A stretch of 64,000 bases of DNA from Mesorhabditis belari (lineage: Eukaryota; Nematoda; Chromadorea; Rhabditida; Rhabditidae): positions 272,001 through 336,000 of the forward strand of contig CAUEEP010000917.1 of NCBI GenBank assembly GCA_958450365.1. Direction: 5' to 3'. The translations under genes and the position numbers were made by a program. Under the pieces are notes generated by a model. It did no database searches, was not told the origin of the DNA, and worked only from the letters and a program-made list of their open reading frames with translations. Shown one piece after another: positions 33,188 to 44,344 of the stretch (position 1 is the first letter of the stretch; the number at the start of each line of letters is the position of its first letter).

Positions 33188-33637
33188 AGCTGGGCTACAT
33201 CTGTTCCCTATTCTAAATCTATTCACTATAAACTACAAAAAGGACGAACTGTCAAGCTATAAACCCTCACAATTTTCTTCCCGTAAGTCCTTTTTCAGAA
33301 ATTTTTTAACCAGAATGAAAAGAAAAAAAATTCTCTTTCGAATGGTCAATAGAGCTTCCAGAAACATAGGACAAATATCGTAAAAACTTCAAAAATATCG
33401 CAAACTACAACTGATCCGATTCGAGTAACATTTTTGAAGTTTTTACGATATTTGTCCTGTTTCTGGAAGCTCTATTGACCATTCGAAAGAGAATTTTTTT
33501 TTCTTTTTATTCTGGTTAAAAAATTTCTGAAAAAGGACTTACGGGAAGAAAATTGTGAGGGTTTATAGCTTGACAGTTCGTCATTTTTGTAGTTTGTAGT
33601 GAATAGATTTAGAATAGGGAACAAATGTAGCCCAGCT
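33188..33637. mobile_element. Foldback element with about 200-bp arms
   Basis: The left arm starts AGCTGGGCTACATCTGTTCC; the right arm ends with its complement at 33637. The arms are almost identical (for example TTTTTAACCAGAATGAAAAG on the left, its complement at 33517). The loop is about 50 bp. No coding capacity. Upstream of the minus-strand gene. Confidence 0.85.
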
Positions 33638-33791
33638 ACAGTAGAGTGAATAAAAGCTACAGCTACAGTAGAGTCTTGCTCGAAATTGGGACTCAAAATT
33701 TGTAAAATTGGTTCAATTTGGATTTAATTTCTTTCCTGATCTCGCATCAAAGTCAACTTTCGATTTTGCGGTCATTCTTTCAATAGATTAA

Positions 33792-34503
33792 AGGGGGGTA
33801 TTAATCGCGGCCGGGTGACGATAAAATTTTTTTACGGCAACCACCTGTTTTTTTGTTTTAATATCGCTGATTTTATTATAAAAAGAATAAAAATCACCCG
33901 GCTAGAGTGATTTGATGGGTTTACAAGATTTTTGGAGACGCTGCAAGGCTTGGAGAAAAACAAGATCGTCACTCATCAGACACCTCAGCTAAAAGGCACC
34001 TATTTGAGAAAACTAAAACCATAAGCGACCACAAATGAAAAAAGATCTAATTGTGTCAATCAAAGCGCTGAAGACGTCCTACGATGGAGGAGATCCAGTC
34101 ACTTTTGGTGAAGATGCGCTGGAAATTGATAAGATAGGAAGCCGATTTGTACTGCTGTACTTGAGCCGAACTGCTGTACTTGAGCGAAGATGAAAGTGAG
34201 CAAGAGGAAGAATTATAGATTAACAATTTATTTTTATTACTTTTTGTGCTTTTTATTTTGTTTTTAAATTTATCTGCAACTAAAACTCAATCGATCTAGA
34301 CTGTGCTGAGGTGTCTGATGAGTGACGTTCTTGTTTTCCTCCAAGCCTTGCAGCATCTCCAAAAATCTTGTAAACCCATCAAATCACTCTAGCCGGGTGA
34401 TTTTTATTCTTTTTATAATAAAATCAGCGATATTAAAATAAAAAAACAGGTGGTTGCCGTAAAAAATTTTTTATCGTCACCCGGCCGCGATTAATACCCC
34501 CCT
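33792..34503. mobile_element. 712-bp element with long inverted ends and TTAA flanks
   Basis: Both ends read AGGGGGGTATTAATCGCGGC inwards and stay inverted for about 200 bp. TTAA flanks each end (33788-33791, 34504-34507), the target of piggyBac-type elements. The first bases do not match the usual piggyBac CCY end, so the family is unsettled. The middle part is a partial gene (see 34035). Confidence 0.85.
34035..34193 (+). pseudogene. Short reading frame inside the TTAA element
   Basis: 52 codons starting MKKDLIVSIKALKTSYDGG and ending at TGA; an overlapping frame continues with an acidic EDESEQEEEL and a stop. A short repeat (GTACTGCTGTACTTGAGC, ACTGCTGTACTTGAGC) at 34149-34185 probably caused the frame change. 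It may be the remnant of a longer element gene. No known domain recognised. Confidence 0.35.
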
Positions 34504-34979
34504 TTAAACGCTTTTTGACTTTGTTGCAGCCATAACTAAATAAAAAAGTAAATAAAATAAATAAAAGCGCGTTAAAAAACTTGTTTAAATTGTTATTTTT
34601 ACAATAAATAGTAAAAATTGCGTGAAAATCAATAGATTGAAATCAATAGAAATCAATAGAAATCAATAGAAATCAATAGATCAAAGTTTGATTGATGATT
34701 GATGCAAATTTTGAGTGCCTCTAACCGCTTATAGCTTTCGAATTTTGAAGCTTTACAAATTTACAGAGAACAGAGATGTCTAGTAAAGAATTTTTTGTGT
34801 TTCACTTGGCAATGCGCCCACTGTTGGCAAATAGCCAACGAGAACGCGCAAAAACCTAACGTGTATTTTAAAAGAGAAGTGACGGGGTGGATGTTGTGGC
34901 AAAAATAGAGCACAAAAATAAGGCGCTAATCTTTTTCGAAGCTTTTAACTTTGAAATAAATTCCAATTTTGGTTGAATT

Positions 34980-35100
34980 AAAAGATATTCAGCTAACGAA
35001 TTGAGTACGCTCTTTTGAGACAAATCTTCAAACTGATTGAGCAAAAATTTGAAGATTTGTCTCAAAAGAGCGTACTCAATTCGTTAGCTGAATATCTTTT
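34980..35100. repeat. Perfect 53-bp hairpin with 15-base loop
   Basis: Arm 34980-35032 is the exact reverse complement of 35048-35100 (begins AAAAGATATTCAGCTAACGA). The perfect pairing is much longer than in a microRNA precursor, and points to a small foldback element or a source of double-stranded RNA. Confidence 0.9.
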
Positions 35101-35150
35101 GAATTGTAAAATTATGTATTTATTTTGATTTTCTGGATTCTTCATTTTCT

Positions 35151-35552
35151 GGGGTAGGCTTATTTCGCCATTTTATTTGCGCAACTGGATCATTCGCGCA
35201 ACTGGATCATTCGCGCAACTGGATCATTCGCGCAACTGGATCATTCGCGCAACTGGATCATTCGCGCAACTGGATCATTCGCGCAACTGGATCATTCGCG
35301 CAACTGGATCATTCGCGCAACTCGAAACTTTCTTCTATGACCAATTTTTATTATTTTAGTTATTTTTAAAAAAAAAAAAAAAAAAAAATGACATTTGCGC
35401 AACTCGCCATAACTTTCTTCTAAGTGCACCAATCTTTATGATTTTTGTTTCATTTTGTAGATATCAATAAGTGCAACAAAATGACACCAAAAACATAAAG
35501 ATTGACACACTTAGAAAACAGTTAAGGCGAATTGCGGAGATTAGCCTACCCC
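35151..35552. mobile_element. MITE with 8-bp target duplication CATTTTCT
   Basis: The ends are GGGGTAGGCT and AGCCTACCCC; both sides carry the exact 8-mer CATTTTCT (35143-35150, 35553-35560). Inside are nine copies of the 17-mer GCGCAACTGGATCATTC (35178-35325) and an inverted segment (CATAAAGATT against AATCTTTATG). Same family as 49675-50661. Confidence 0.88.
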
Positions 35553-35776
35553 CATTTTCTTATTTCTTTTCATTTTCTCTACACTTCTACTTCAACGGCT
35601 TTAACGCTGCTTTAACTTTGATTTAACTTTGATTTAACTTTGATTTATTCAATGAAAACTAATGTTATTCGGCTTTCTAGAAACCATTTTATATCAACCA
35701 TTTGATTGTTCTGTGAGACTTTTTCATATTTTCTGAATAATTTGACGATTTAACAATTCTTTTATGTTTAGGCCGC

Positions 35777-37985
35777 ATGTCCACACTAGAAGCGTATGTG
35801 AATGAACAAAAGAAGAAAGGCAATCTCGGCACATCAGCCTCGTTTTCGTCGCTGGGAGATTTGAGGAACAAATTCTCGACATCCATCTCGATTGGTCGAT
35901 TGTTTAACAGGTTTGCGAGTTTTGTGTTTTTTCCTAAAAGCTTAAGAAAGCCGAGAAGCTTCGACTAAGACTTTTTGTTCGATTAGACATCAGCTCTAAA
36001 AAAAGATAGCCTACGGCTAAAGCTGACTAAAACACGTCTTTTTCAAGCGTTTTATTATGAAATGCGCAATTTGCGCGTAAAAATGCCCTAGAAAAGTGGT
36101 TTTGAAGTGAAAATTCTCCTCCAATCCCACAAACATCGATGTCTTTATCTTTTTTTGTAAATCTAATGGATTTAAAATAGCTTTTAAGCATAGCGATACG
36201 TGATTTTTGCATAGATTAAGAGCTTGGCGATACGCTGATTTTAACCTAGGCTATCTTTTTTTCTTAACCCTAATATCTAATCGAAAAAAAAGCTTTAGTC
36301 GGAGCTTCTTGACTTTCTTAAGCTTTTAGGAAAAGTTAAAGCTTTACAAAGACTTTCAATTGGTGGACTTACTACAGAATAGTCGGAATATATGGGGTAT
36401 AAGGGGTTTTTCCAGAATGAATTTTTTTTGACTTATTACACTCCAAAGATGCTAGAACAACAAAGGGAAAGTGTCGCTCAGCCATTTTCGGGAAAATTCC
36501 AAGCAATGTTTTAGTAAACCTTATACCGTAAAAGTTCTAATAGAAGACCACAAATTTCATGTGGGGGGCCACATGGATTTTTTGGAAGATTCGCTCGGGT
36601 AAAAAATAAACCTAACTAACTTACTAACCTAACTTAGTTGTTTCTAATTGTCTCCCTTTGTATCTAGCATTCTTGGGGTGTTTCTTAGCCAAATAAGTCG
36701 AAAAATTCCATTCTGGAAAAGCCCCTTACTCCATATTAGCCGAATAATCTTATTACTATAGCTTTAACCTATTTCTTTTCAGTGGCGATGCTTCGGATGC
36801 ACAATCTCTCGTCGACGATGGCACCGGTGTGGGCCAATTGTCGCAAGGAAAGAATAGGTGAGATTTGAACTTAAGCTAACTTTTAAATTAAGTAACTGGA
36901 TCATAACAAAGTTAGCTTGTTAAAGCTAGCTAGCTAGATAATAATATCAGTTTTGTATTTAAGGAAAAACGGTGGTGGAATGTTCTCGTGGTTTTCGTCG
37001 GCCGACGAGGGCATGTGCGGGCTGAGTCGAATGCAGCGAATGGTCGCCTTCATTTTTTCGCTTCTCGGCGCCGGAATTTGCTTTATTACGGTAAGTTTAG
37101 GCTCGTTTTATGCGTTTTCTTCAATTTTTACAGCCAATATAAAATTTTACGTTTTTTTCTTTTCCAGGCCGCCGTTTTGATTCCAGTGATCGTTTTGCCG
37201 TCGAACACACGCAAATTCGCCGCACTTAACTCGTTGGGCTCAGTGATGCTTATTTTAAGGTTTGTAATGGGATCAGATTAGATTTTTTATAATTAAGCCT
37301 TATTCAAACCTTTTTTTAATCAAATGGTTCAGTTTCGCCTTCTTGTGGGGTCCATATGCCTATTTCACACATATTCTCTCTCCGCAAAGACGTCTCGTCA
37401 CTGTCGCCTATTTCTCGGCGCTCTTCGCCACTCTTTATTCGTCACTAATGGTTGGTTTTCGAGTGAACTCGATAAATCTAGTCTTGTTCACAGTTACCTG
37501 TACATGTTAAAGATGTTAAGATATATTAGAAACATACGGAAAGTACTACAGACTATGAAAAGTACTAGAATGATACCAGAGTCCATCTTTTTTTAGCTCA
37601 AGAGCTTCATTTTCACATTCATCGCAGCCATCTTTCAAACCTGCACATTAGTCTGGTAAGGTTTTAAATTTTTCAAAATTCAAAAAGCAAAATTAAATTA
37701 AATTAAAACAAAAATCAGTCTTTTTTTTATCCTAAGCTAAATGGGAAAACGGATCGTTCGATCATAACTCACCATTTTAATGAAAATCTCGATTTCTCAA
37801 TGATAAAATTCCATGTTCAATGAATAGCATACAATTTTTTGCTTTTTTTGCCAAAACTCTTCTATTTTTGTCTTTCCAGGTTCGTTCTCTCGTATGTGCC
37901 GGGCGGTGAGCGTGGTCTTCGATGGATCACTTCAATCTTCACCGGTTTCATCACCACTCGATCGGCCACCGTTCTACCGATTTAA
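35777..37985 (+). CDS. sftd-3: SFT2-family vesicle transport membrane protein
   Basis: Golgi/endosome membrane protein of the SFT2 (Got1/Sft2) family, which takes part in fusion of endosome-derived vesicles with the Golgi. Seven exons: 35777-35910, 36783-36857, 36964-37090, 37168-37259, 37333-37450, 37597-37655, 37880-37985; 236 residues, phases consistent. The N-terminal 90 residues are soluble and Ser/Gly-rich. The SFT2 domain follows, with four predicted spans at about 97-119, 130-150, 164-182 and 183-206. Key family parts are RMVAFIFSLLGAGICF, the LPSNTRKFAALNSLGS loop, SFAFLWGPYAYF and the RRLVTVAYFSAL stretch. The start ATG lies 5 bases after an acceptor (ATGTTTAG), so the mRNA is probably trans-spliced. 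The symbol follows the C. elegans relative from memory and could be another SFT2 paralogue; family assignment is firm. Confidence 0.92.
35928..36345. mobile_element. Foldback element in SFT2 intron 1
   Basis: The left arm (CCTAAAAGCTTAAGAAAG, AAAAAAAGATAGCCTA) recurs inverted at the right (TAGGCTATCTTTTTTT, CTTTCTTAAGCTTTTAGG). Arms are about 85 bp with scattered changes. Non-coding. Confidence 0.75.
36376..36755. mobile_element. Inverted-end element in SFT2 intron 1
   Basis: GAATAGTCGGAATATATGGG at the left and CCATATTAGCCGAATAATC at the right are near-inverted copies, extending through the TCCAGAATGRAWTTTTTCGACTT part. The inside has CTAATAGAAGACCAC and CCACATGGATTTTTT, also found at 50935-51135. 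Confidence 0.7.
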
Positions 37986-39636
37986 AAAAGTGTGTTCAAG
38001 GTATTTTCTTTGACGAGGCTATAGAAATCGCCTAGTACCATCGACTCTAATCTTTAACCTCATAAACCTATCATTTTAATAGCAAGAAACCAATTTCCCA
38101 ATGAGAATTCCCGATTTTCAGTACAATTTGCTTGTTTTCCAGCACAAAATTCCCCCATTTTCCTTTAATTCTAAAACTCTTTCTTTTCTTTGTTGAACAC
38201 GTGCATTATTTTGCTTGTGGTGTGTAAATACGGTTAATCTTTGTGAGCTCTAATTTATCAAAAGTCTTTTTTGTAAAAGAATATCTTTCTTTCAAAAATC
38301 TATTGGTTTTTCTGTTTTTTTTTTCGTTTTTCTTTTCTGCGTGTTATCATTTTTTGTGATGATTTGATTGTGATTTGAATGAAAAACTTGCATATGATAC
38401 AGTAAGCCATCAACTTCAAAAATTCTGATGTTTTTAGGCGTTCTAAAGTGTTTTTTTGTTGTAAAACGTGCCCCATTTCCCCCGACTACGTAATCTTATC
38501 TGTTTTCATCTAATCTAACGATTTTTTTTATTTCTTTCGATATACTTTATGTACCTGCACTGAATTTTAGCCAAAAAGTTGGTGGATTTGATGAAAATAG
38601 AGGCAGGATTGCGGTAATCGGCGGTTTGTGGAGAAGATGGAGAAGAACATTTTTTCCGTTTTCACTTTTACATTCCATATACCCATACAACTTGTGACTC
38701 GTTTACTCAGAAAAAATCCCCTCGTCATTTTTGGGGATCTTTTTCGGGAATGACATGACATGTTGCACAAAAAAAAGACGAAAGAACTCCCTTTTTCAAA
38801 GAGAGAGAGAAAAAACCCCAAGGGAACCATTGAGAATCGAACTGAAATGGCTGTTTGTTGTGAAAGAGTTTTGAGTTTTGACTTGATCTTGGGTACAAAT
38901 GAAAGAGCAAAGTTTGATGAGAAAGAGCAACACTCAATCTCTTGGAATTTTCAAAATAAGTGTATAAATTTCGACTGGATATTTGGAAATTTTGGATTTA
39001 GCCCAGATTTTCACAAAGATTCTTCCAATATAGCCAATTGAACTGAAATTAAACTGAACATTAGCTTAAGACCGGCTGGAAACTAAACTAGTCCGGATTA
39101 AGCCCTAGGACCCAATTGAGGCATTCCCGATCAATAGGAAGTCAGTCTGGCATGACTTCTGATTGGACTTGATTTGCTGATAAGTTTTGATAAAGTCTTG
39201 GCCCAAAAGCTAGGATTTAACCGGACTCTGGCCTCTGATCTGGCTTATAGATCCAGATCTAAAGCTCCAATCGACTCGTCTGAGCTTTGTGACCAGTTCT
39301 GAAATCCCCGAATTTCTTGATCTTTTGAGTATCTTGTCGAAAAATCAAAGATCAAACAATTATCGTAATTCGTTTCTCTTGACAATTTTGAGCTTTTTTT
39401 TTGTTTTCTTATTTTCTACACTTTCTTTAAAACTAATGAGTTTATTGAAGAAATGAAGAAATGAAGAGGAAAAAGGCGGCAAATACCCGTTGAAAACACG
39501 TCAAAGAAAATATTAAATTTAGAAAAGAAAAATCGAGAAACTATGCACAACATTTTTTGTCAAAATCGATACAAAAAAAAAAAACAAAAATCAAAATAAA
39601 TTTGAGATCTTTCGAATTTTTGAGATTTTCTCTCAT
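37986..39636. other. Convergent 3' spacer
   Basis: Lies between the 3' ends of the SFT2 gene and the calmodulin-like gene. AT-rich with no exons found. Several poly(A)-signal-like AATAAA occur, for example on the minus strand near 39600. Confidence 0.5.
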
Positions 39637-42600
39637 TCAAGGCATTGTCATCATCTTTACGAATTCCTCGTAGTCGATCTGGAAATGGGATTTGCAGGGA
39701 AATTATTCTAAAGGTGGTTCTAAATGATTCTAAAGGTTTAGAAGTATGTGAAAGGATTCTTCTGTCATATCATAATCTTTGACAATGTTTTTGATTAGAT
39801 TCGTTTTGGAGCTAGATCTAGATTCTTTCTGAAGTTTGATTCGTTCTGAACTAGATCTAGATTCTTTCTGAAGCTAGATTCGTTCTGGAGTTAGATCTAG
39901 ATTCTTTCTGGAGCTAGATCTAGATTCTTTCTAAAGCTAGCTTCGTTCTGAAGCTAGATCTAGATTCTTTCTGAAGCTAGATTCTTTCTGGAGCTAGATC
40001 TAGCTTCGTTCTGGAGCTAGCTTCGTTCTGGAACTAGATCTAGATTCTTTCTGAAGCTAGATTCGTTCTGGAGTTAGATCTAGATTCTTTCTGAAGCTAG
40101 ATCTAGATTCTTTCTGAAGCTAGATCTAGATTCTTTCTGAAGTTAGATTCGTTCTGAAGCTAGGTCTAGCTTCGTTCTGGAGCTAGATCTAGATTTGTTC
40201 TGGCTCTAGCTCTAGATTCGTTCTGGAGCTAGATTCCATCTGGATCTAGCTCTAGATCCGCTCCAAAATGCTCTAACAGCTTTCCTCAATTTGCTAGCTC
40301 TGTCACCGATGACGAAAATCATGAGATCTGGGTGCATATCGGATCCCTGTTTTCTTCAATTTGCACAAGGCTGCCCAAGGCTGCCCGTCACTTTCCCCTC
40401 CCCATCACATCTCACTTTGATGGGTCTTTTCTCGATTCCATCACACACAATCACGCAACCATTTGCCCGATTCCTTTTCCCAACATTTCCCCTCCCAAAC
40501 ATTCCTCAATTTTAGTGTCAGCTGACGCTTTTCAGCTGTAACGACCATTTGAAATGAACTCTTTTAACGCTAACGCCAAAAAGACGATTATGCATTCAAC
40601 GATTACGCAAAAAAGGTTTAACAGGAAGTGAAAAGATAAAAAGAATACGGGGGGAAATTAGAAAGAAAAACTGAGATGAGATCTTTGGACATTAAAAAAA
40701 AGTCTGAATTAGAGAGCTTAAACCTAGCATATCTGTCTCTTAAAATTGTCCCAAACAGTTTCTAAACAAGTCTTGGATCTGCCGATCAAGTCTGCCAATT
40801 CTTGGATTCATTAAGCTAAAACTAATTCATTGTTCGAGTGTAAAGATTTGAAAAATTCAATTTTAAACGCTTGCAAGTCTAGTCGAAACTCTAGATTTCG
40901 TGGGCTTTGAGCTTTGCGCACATCGCAGTTTGATCAAGCAACTTGCGTTTTTGCATCTTGCGCACTTTGATCAGTCAGTTAAAACTAGGCCATTAGGTTG
41001 AGCCTAGTTTTTTTCTACTTTTCAAGATCTAAGCCTTTGATCTAGCTCGACAGGGCAGCCTAACAAGCTCTCATTTCTGGCTCCAGTCTAGATCAGCTCA
41101 GTCCAGATCAGCTCAGTCTAGATCAGATCAAGGCTTTCAGGCTTAGGCTTTTTCAGTTTTACTTCTAGTTCTAGATCTTGATTCTAGTCAGGTTGATAGT
41201 TCTAGAAATAAATGGTTTATATGGATTGGAATGGAATGGATTGGACTGGAATGGATTGGAATGGATTGGAAGAAGGATTGGAAGAACTGGAAGAACTGGA
41301 AGAACTGGAAGAACTGGAAGAAGATTCTGAAGATCTCTAGATCCCTAGATCCCTAGATCCCTAGATCCCTAGATCCCTAGATCCCTAGATCCCTAGATCC
41401 CTAGATCTCTAGTTCTCTAGAAGTAAATCTTTGCCCATTCTCAAGGCCAAGCTGTTCAATTTTCTTCTGCAACTCATTCGAATCCACTTCAAAGCTCAAT
41501 ATGGCTTCCAATTTCGTCAAAATTGCTGACAAAAGATCTTTGTTTTTGTGAGGAAAGGGATTAAAAATCGTTGGATTTCTCTGGGTGAGTAATTGAGTGA
41601 AAAAAGGGTGTTTTAAATGCGAAAATTTGGTTTTTTTTTATCTCTTTCTCTATTAGTTAAACGAATGCTCTCATCTTTCCCGTTTTCACCCGTTTTCACC
41701 CGTTTGAATTCTGAATTTAAGGATTTAAAAATGATCAAAAACGGTTAATGGAAAGCCAAGAAAGAGCAAAAGAAAGCAACGAAAGCAACAAAGGAAACAA
41801 AGGAAACAAAAGCAACAAAGGCAACAAAGCTCTTGAGCCAGAGCTCGATTTAAACCCCCAATCAACAAGTTCGAAAAGGCTAAAATGTGGTCAAGAGATT
41901 GGCGAACAAAATTAAGGCCACTATATAAACATATAAACATCTACTATATAAAAGGCAAAGTCTGTCTTTCTTTGCCTTTTATATAGTAGATGTTTAAAGC
42001 ATTTGAAAAGTTTTTTTTTGAGCCTTATTGGCCTTGATTTTGTTGACCAATCTCTTGACCACATTTTAGCCTTTTCGAACTTGTTGATTGGGGGTTTAAA
42101 TCGAGTTCTGGCTCAAGAGCTTTGTTACCTTTGTTGCTTTTGTTGCTTTTGTTCCTTTGGCTGCTTTGGTTGCCTTTGTTGCCTTTGTTGCCTTTGTTGC
42201 TGGTCACCGATCACCGATCACATTCACTGACCTGTCCATCACCATCAATATCAACTTCGGCGATGATTTCATCGACTTCTTGATCGGAGAATTGCTCTCC
42301 CATGTGTGTCATAAAATAGCGAAACTCGTCGGCAGTGATGTATCCATTTCCGTCACGATCGAACACTCGAAATGCCTCACGGATCATCTCGGAGTCGTTT
42401 TCCTGAAAATTTTCGATTCAATCTCCAGCACAGTAGTCTTATTTTGCTATAAAACAGAAAACAAGGCCTACTCTAGGCTACTATAGCCATTGCAATGCCT
42501 ATCCTACAGTTCTAGGGTTCTATAGCTTCCTGAAAGAGAATTCTATAGCTTCCCGAAAGCCTAAACACTAGCTTTATCAGATAGACTAGAGCAGAGCCGT

Positions 42601-43631
42601 AACTGCAACATACTTTAGAGTGTTCAAGTCTTTTCCTTTAGTCTTTCAAGTCTTTAGAGTACACAATTTCCACCAAAACTCTTTCAAAAGCATGACCCCA
42701 CTTTGCTCATCCTCTTCATCATTTGACAAAACTCGGGGAAATCGATTGTGCCCGATCCATCGATATCCACCTCATTCACCATGTCCAACAACTCTTGCTC
42801 GGTCGGATTTTGCCCAAGTGAGCGCATTGCGACACCCAATTCTTTCGAGGAGATCGAGCCGTTCCCATCCTGAAACGTTAAAGTTTACGTAGCGAATTCT
42901 GGAGTGAATTCTGGAGCGAATTCTGGAACGAATTCTGGAGCGAATTCTGGAGTCTAATCACTCCAAATCTAAGTTAAAATTCAGATAGTCATGAAAAGGG
43001 AAAGGCATGTAAAGCTGGCTGGCTGGCTGGCTGGTTGGCTGGTTGGCTGGCTGGTTGGCTGGCTGGTTGGTTGGCTGGTTGGCTGGCTGGCTGGCTGGTT
43101 GGCTGGCTGGCTGGCTGGCTGGTTGGCTGGTTGGCTGGCTGGCTAGTTGGCTGGCTAGCTGACTTTTTTCTCGAGACTTTGCTGGAGAAATCCATCCACC
43201 AAAGTCGGAGATCTCGAATCTGTTTTGTTTTTGCAGAATGCGAGATATTTATCATAGAAAATCTTAAGGACTCCGAAATTCATGGTGATTTTCTATGGCA
43301 AATATCTCGCGTTTACGAAGCGTTCTGCAAAAACTAAAAGAGAGATCCCCCATACTCTATAAGATGGATTTGGTCTCGAGAAAATAAAGCCAGCTTGACT
43401 CAGTGCCTTTCCCTTGTGAGTTCGATCAAAAGAGCAGGGCTGCAATCAGGCAAAGCCGGGCTTTTCGTCCAGCTTTTGGTCTAACTTTTCGTCTAATTTG
43501 CCCACCTTATCAAAGAGTCTGAAAGCTTCTCGGTACTCGGACAACTCCTCCTCCGAGATCCCCTCTAAACCAGGCATGCTGTCATTCTGTCGCCAGCGAT
43601 GGAACAACGAGGCTTTTCGGGTGTCTGTCAT
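39637..43631 (-). CDS. cal-2: Calmodulin-like protein with four EF-hands
   Basis: Calcium sensor of the calmodulin family. Four exons: 43506-43631, 42702-42869, 42232-42402, 39637-39678; 168 residues. It has a 26-residue N-terminal extension beyond classical calmodulin ([17 protein letters not shown]). All four loops keep the calcium ligands: D41-D43-N45-S47-S49-E52, D77-D79-S81-T83-D85-E88, D113-D115-N117-Y119-T121-E124 and D149-D151-D153-Q155-D157-E160. The C-terminus is [10 protein letters not shown]. The MTDT start is chosen because TTTTTCCAG ends 10 bases before it. The sequence is diverged from canonical calmodulin ([20 protein letters not shown]) in the way that C. elegans cal-1 and cal-2 are; cal-2 is my best guess. 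The last intron (39679-42231) is 2.5 kb and filled with repeats; no exon is missing, because the family needs none there. Confidence 0.92.
39790..40262. repeat. Tandem GAAGCTAGATCTAGATTCTT repeat
   Basis: About twenty units of 18-24 bp mixing GAAGCTAGATTCGTTCTG and GAGCTAGATCTAGATTCTTTCT. Located in the last calmodulin intron. A CTAGATCT core is also the base of the array at 46.2 kb. Confidence 0.9.
41220..41412. repeat. Three adjacent small tandem arrays
   Basis: GGATTGGAAT (41222-41280), GGAAGAACT (41280-41325) and CCCTAGAT (41335-41410) follow one another in the same intron. The last has nine exact 8-bp copies. Confidence 0.95.
41725..42215. mobile_element. Foldback element of about 490 bp
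   Basis: The left arm (CAAAGGCAACAAAGCTCTTG, TTAAACCCCCAATCAACAAG, CTAAAATGTGGTCAAGAGAT) is repeated inverted at 42045-42200. The centre is a second palindrome, CTACTATATAAAAGGCAAAG against its complement at 41965-41990. The right arm ends 15 bases before an exon of the calmodulin gene. Confidence 0.85.
42895..42965. repeat. GCGAATTCTGGA tandem repeat
   Basis: Five copies of GAATTCTGGAGC/GAATTCTGGAAC right after (in genome order) exon 2 of the calmodulin gene. Confidence 0.9.
43013..43160. repeat. GGCTGGCTGGTT microsatellite
   Basis: About 145 bp of CTGG and TTGG tetramers. The Gly-Trp-Leu-Ala and Pro-Ala-Ser-Gln frames are shadows. A hairpin pair (GAGATATTTATCATAGAAAA / TTTTCTATGGCAAATATCTC) follows at 43239-43308. 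Confidence 0.95.
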
Positions 43632-44339
43632 ATTGTCTGTTCTGGAAAAAGGCATTGTTTAGCAAGACGAGAATTCATTTTCAATGGGAAAACAGGTTAC
43701 AATCATGAAGAGATTGAGAATTACAATCACTTTCGAATCGATCAGTGCTCAAATCGATCAAATCAAATCGATCACTGTTCCCAAACATTGCAAATAGTTC
43801 AAAAGAAAGTAGGTAGAGTCATAAAGTCATAAAGCTCTTGAATTAAGTGAAACCCAAAGCTTGGCAAGTCCTAGGGATAGGTCAATTTTCCAAATCTTTA
43901 ATTTCTAAGAACTAAAGTTTTGAAAAGGGAAAAGCATGTAAAGCTAAAGTTTTCTAAGAACTAAGAAAGAATAGAATTTAAGCAGCTTATCTCACTGTAT
44001 CAAGAAAGTTTGCTTACAGTTTTACAAGCAAAAAAGCAAAAGAAATTATTTACTTTTATAAAAGATTAGTTTTACATTTTAAAAAGATCTATTTCGATGA
44101 ATTCTGGATTAATGGAGGGAGGAGAAATGAGAAATCTCAGAAAAAAGAGAGCAGAGGGAAAGGAGGGAGTGTCCCGAGGTGTGTGATAGCGTTAATCCAT
44201 CTCGAGGACAACAAGGGGAAGTAGGGGACGAAGGGGAAGAAGGGGAAGAAAAAGAAGAAGAAGAATAGACAAAAAACCAAATGAACACGAGATTTGTGGA
44301 AATGAGGGAGGAAAGGGATGGGTCTGCTGCCAAGCCAAC
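43632..44339. other. Upstream spacer of the calmodulin-like gene
   Basis: Expected to hold its promoter. AATCGATCA is repeated at 43735-43775. No gene seen; the frame on the minus strand at 44109-44333 is Ser/Pro low complexity from purine-rich DNA. Confidence 0.5.
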
Positions 44340-44344
44340 AGGAA

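Noticed and set aside
35178..35325. Regular 17-bp repeats as a CRISPR array
   Set aside because: Copies are directly adjacent with no spacers, inside a eukaryotic MITE.
43035..43255. Gly-Trp-Leu-Ala and Pro-Ala-Ser-Gln repeat proteins
   Set aside because: Frames across a CTGG microsatellite in an intron of the calmodulin-like gene.
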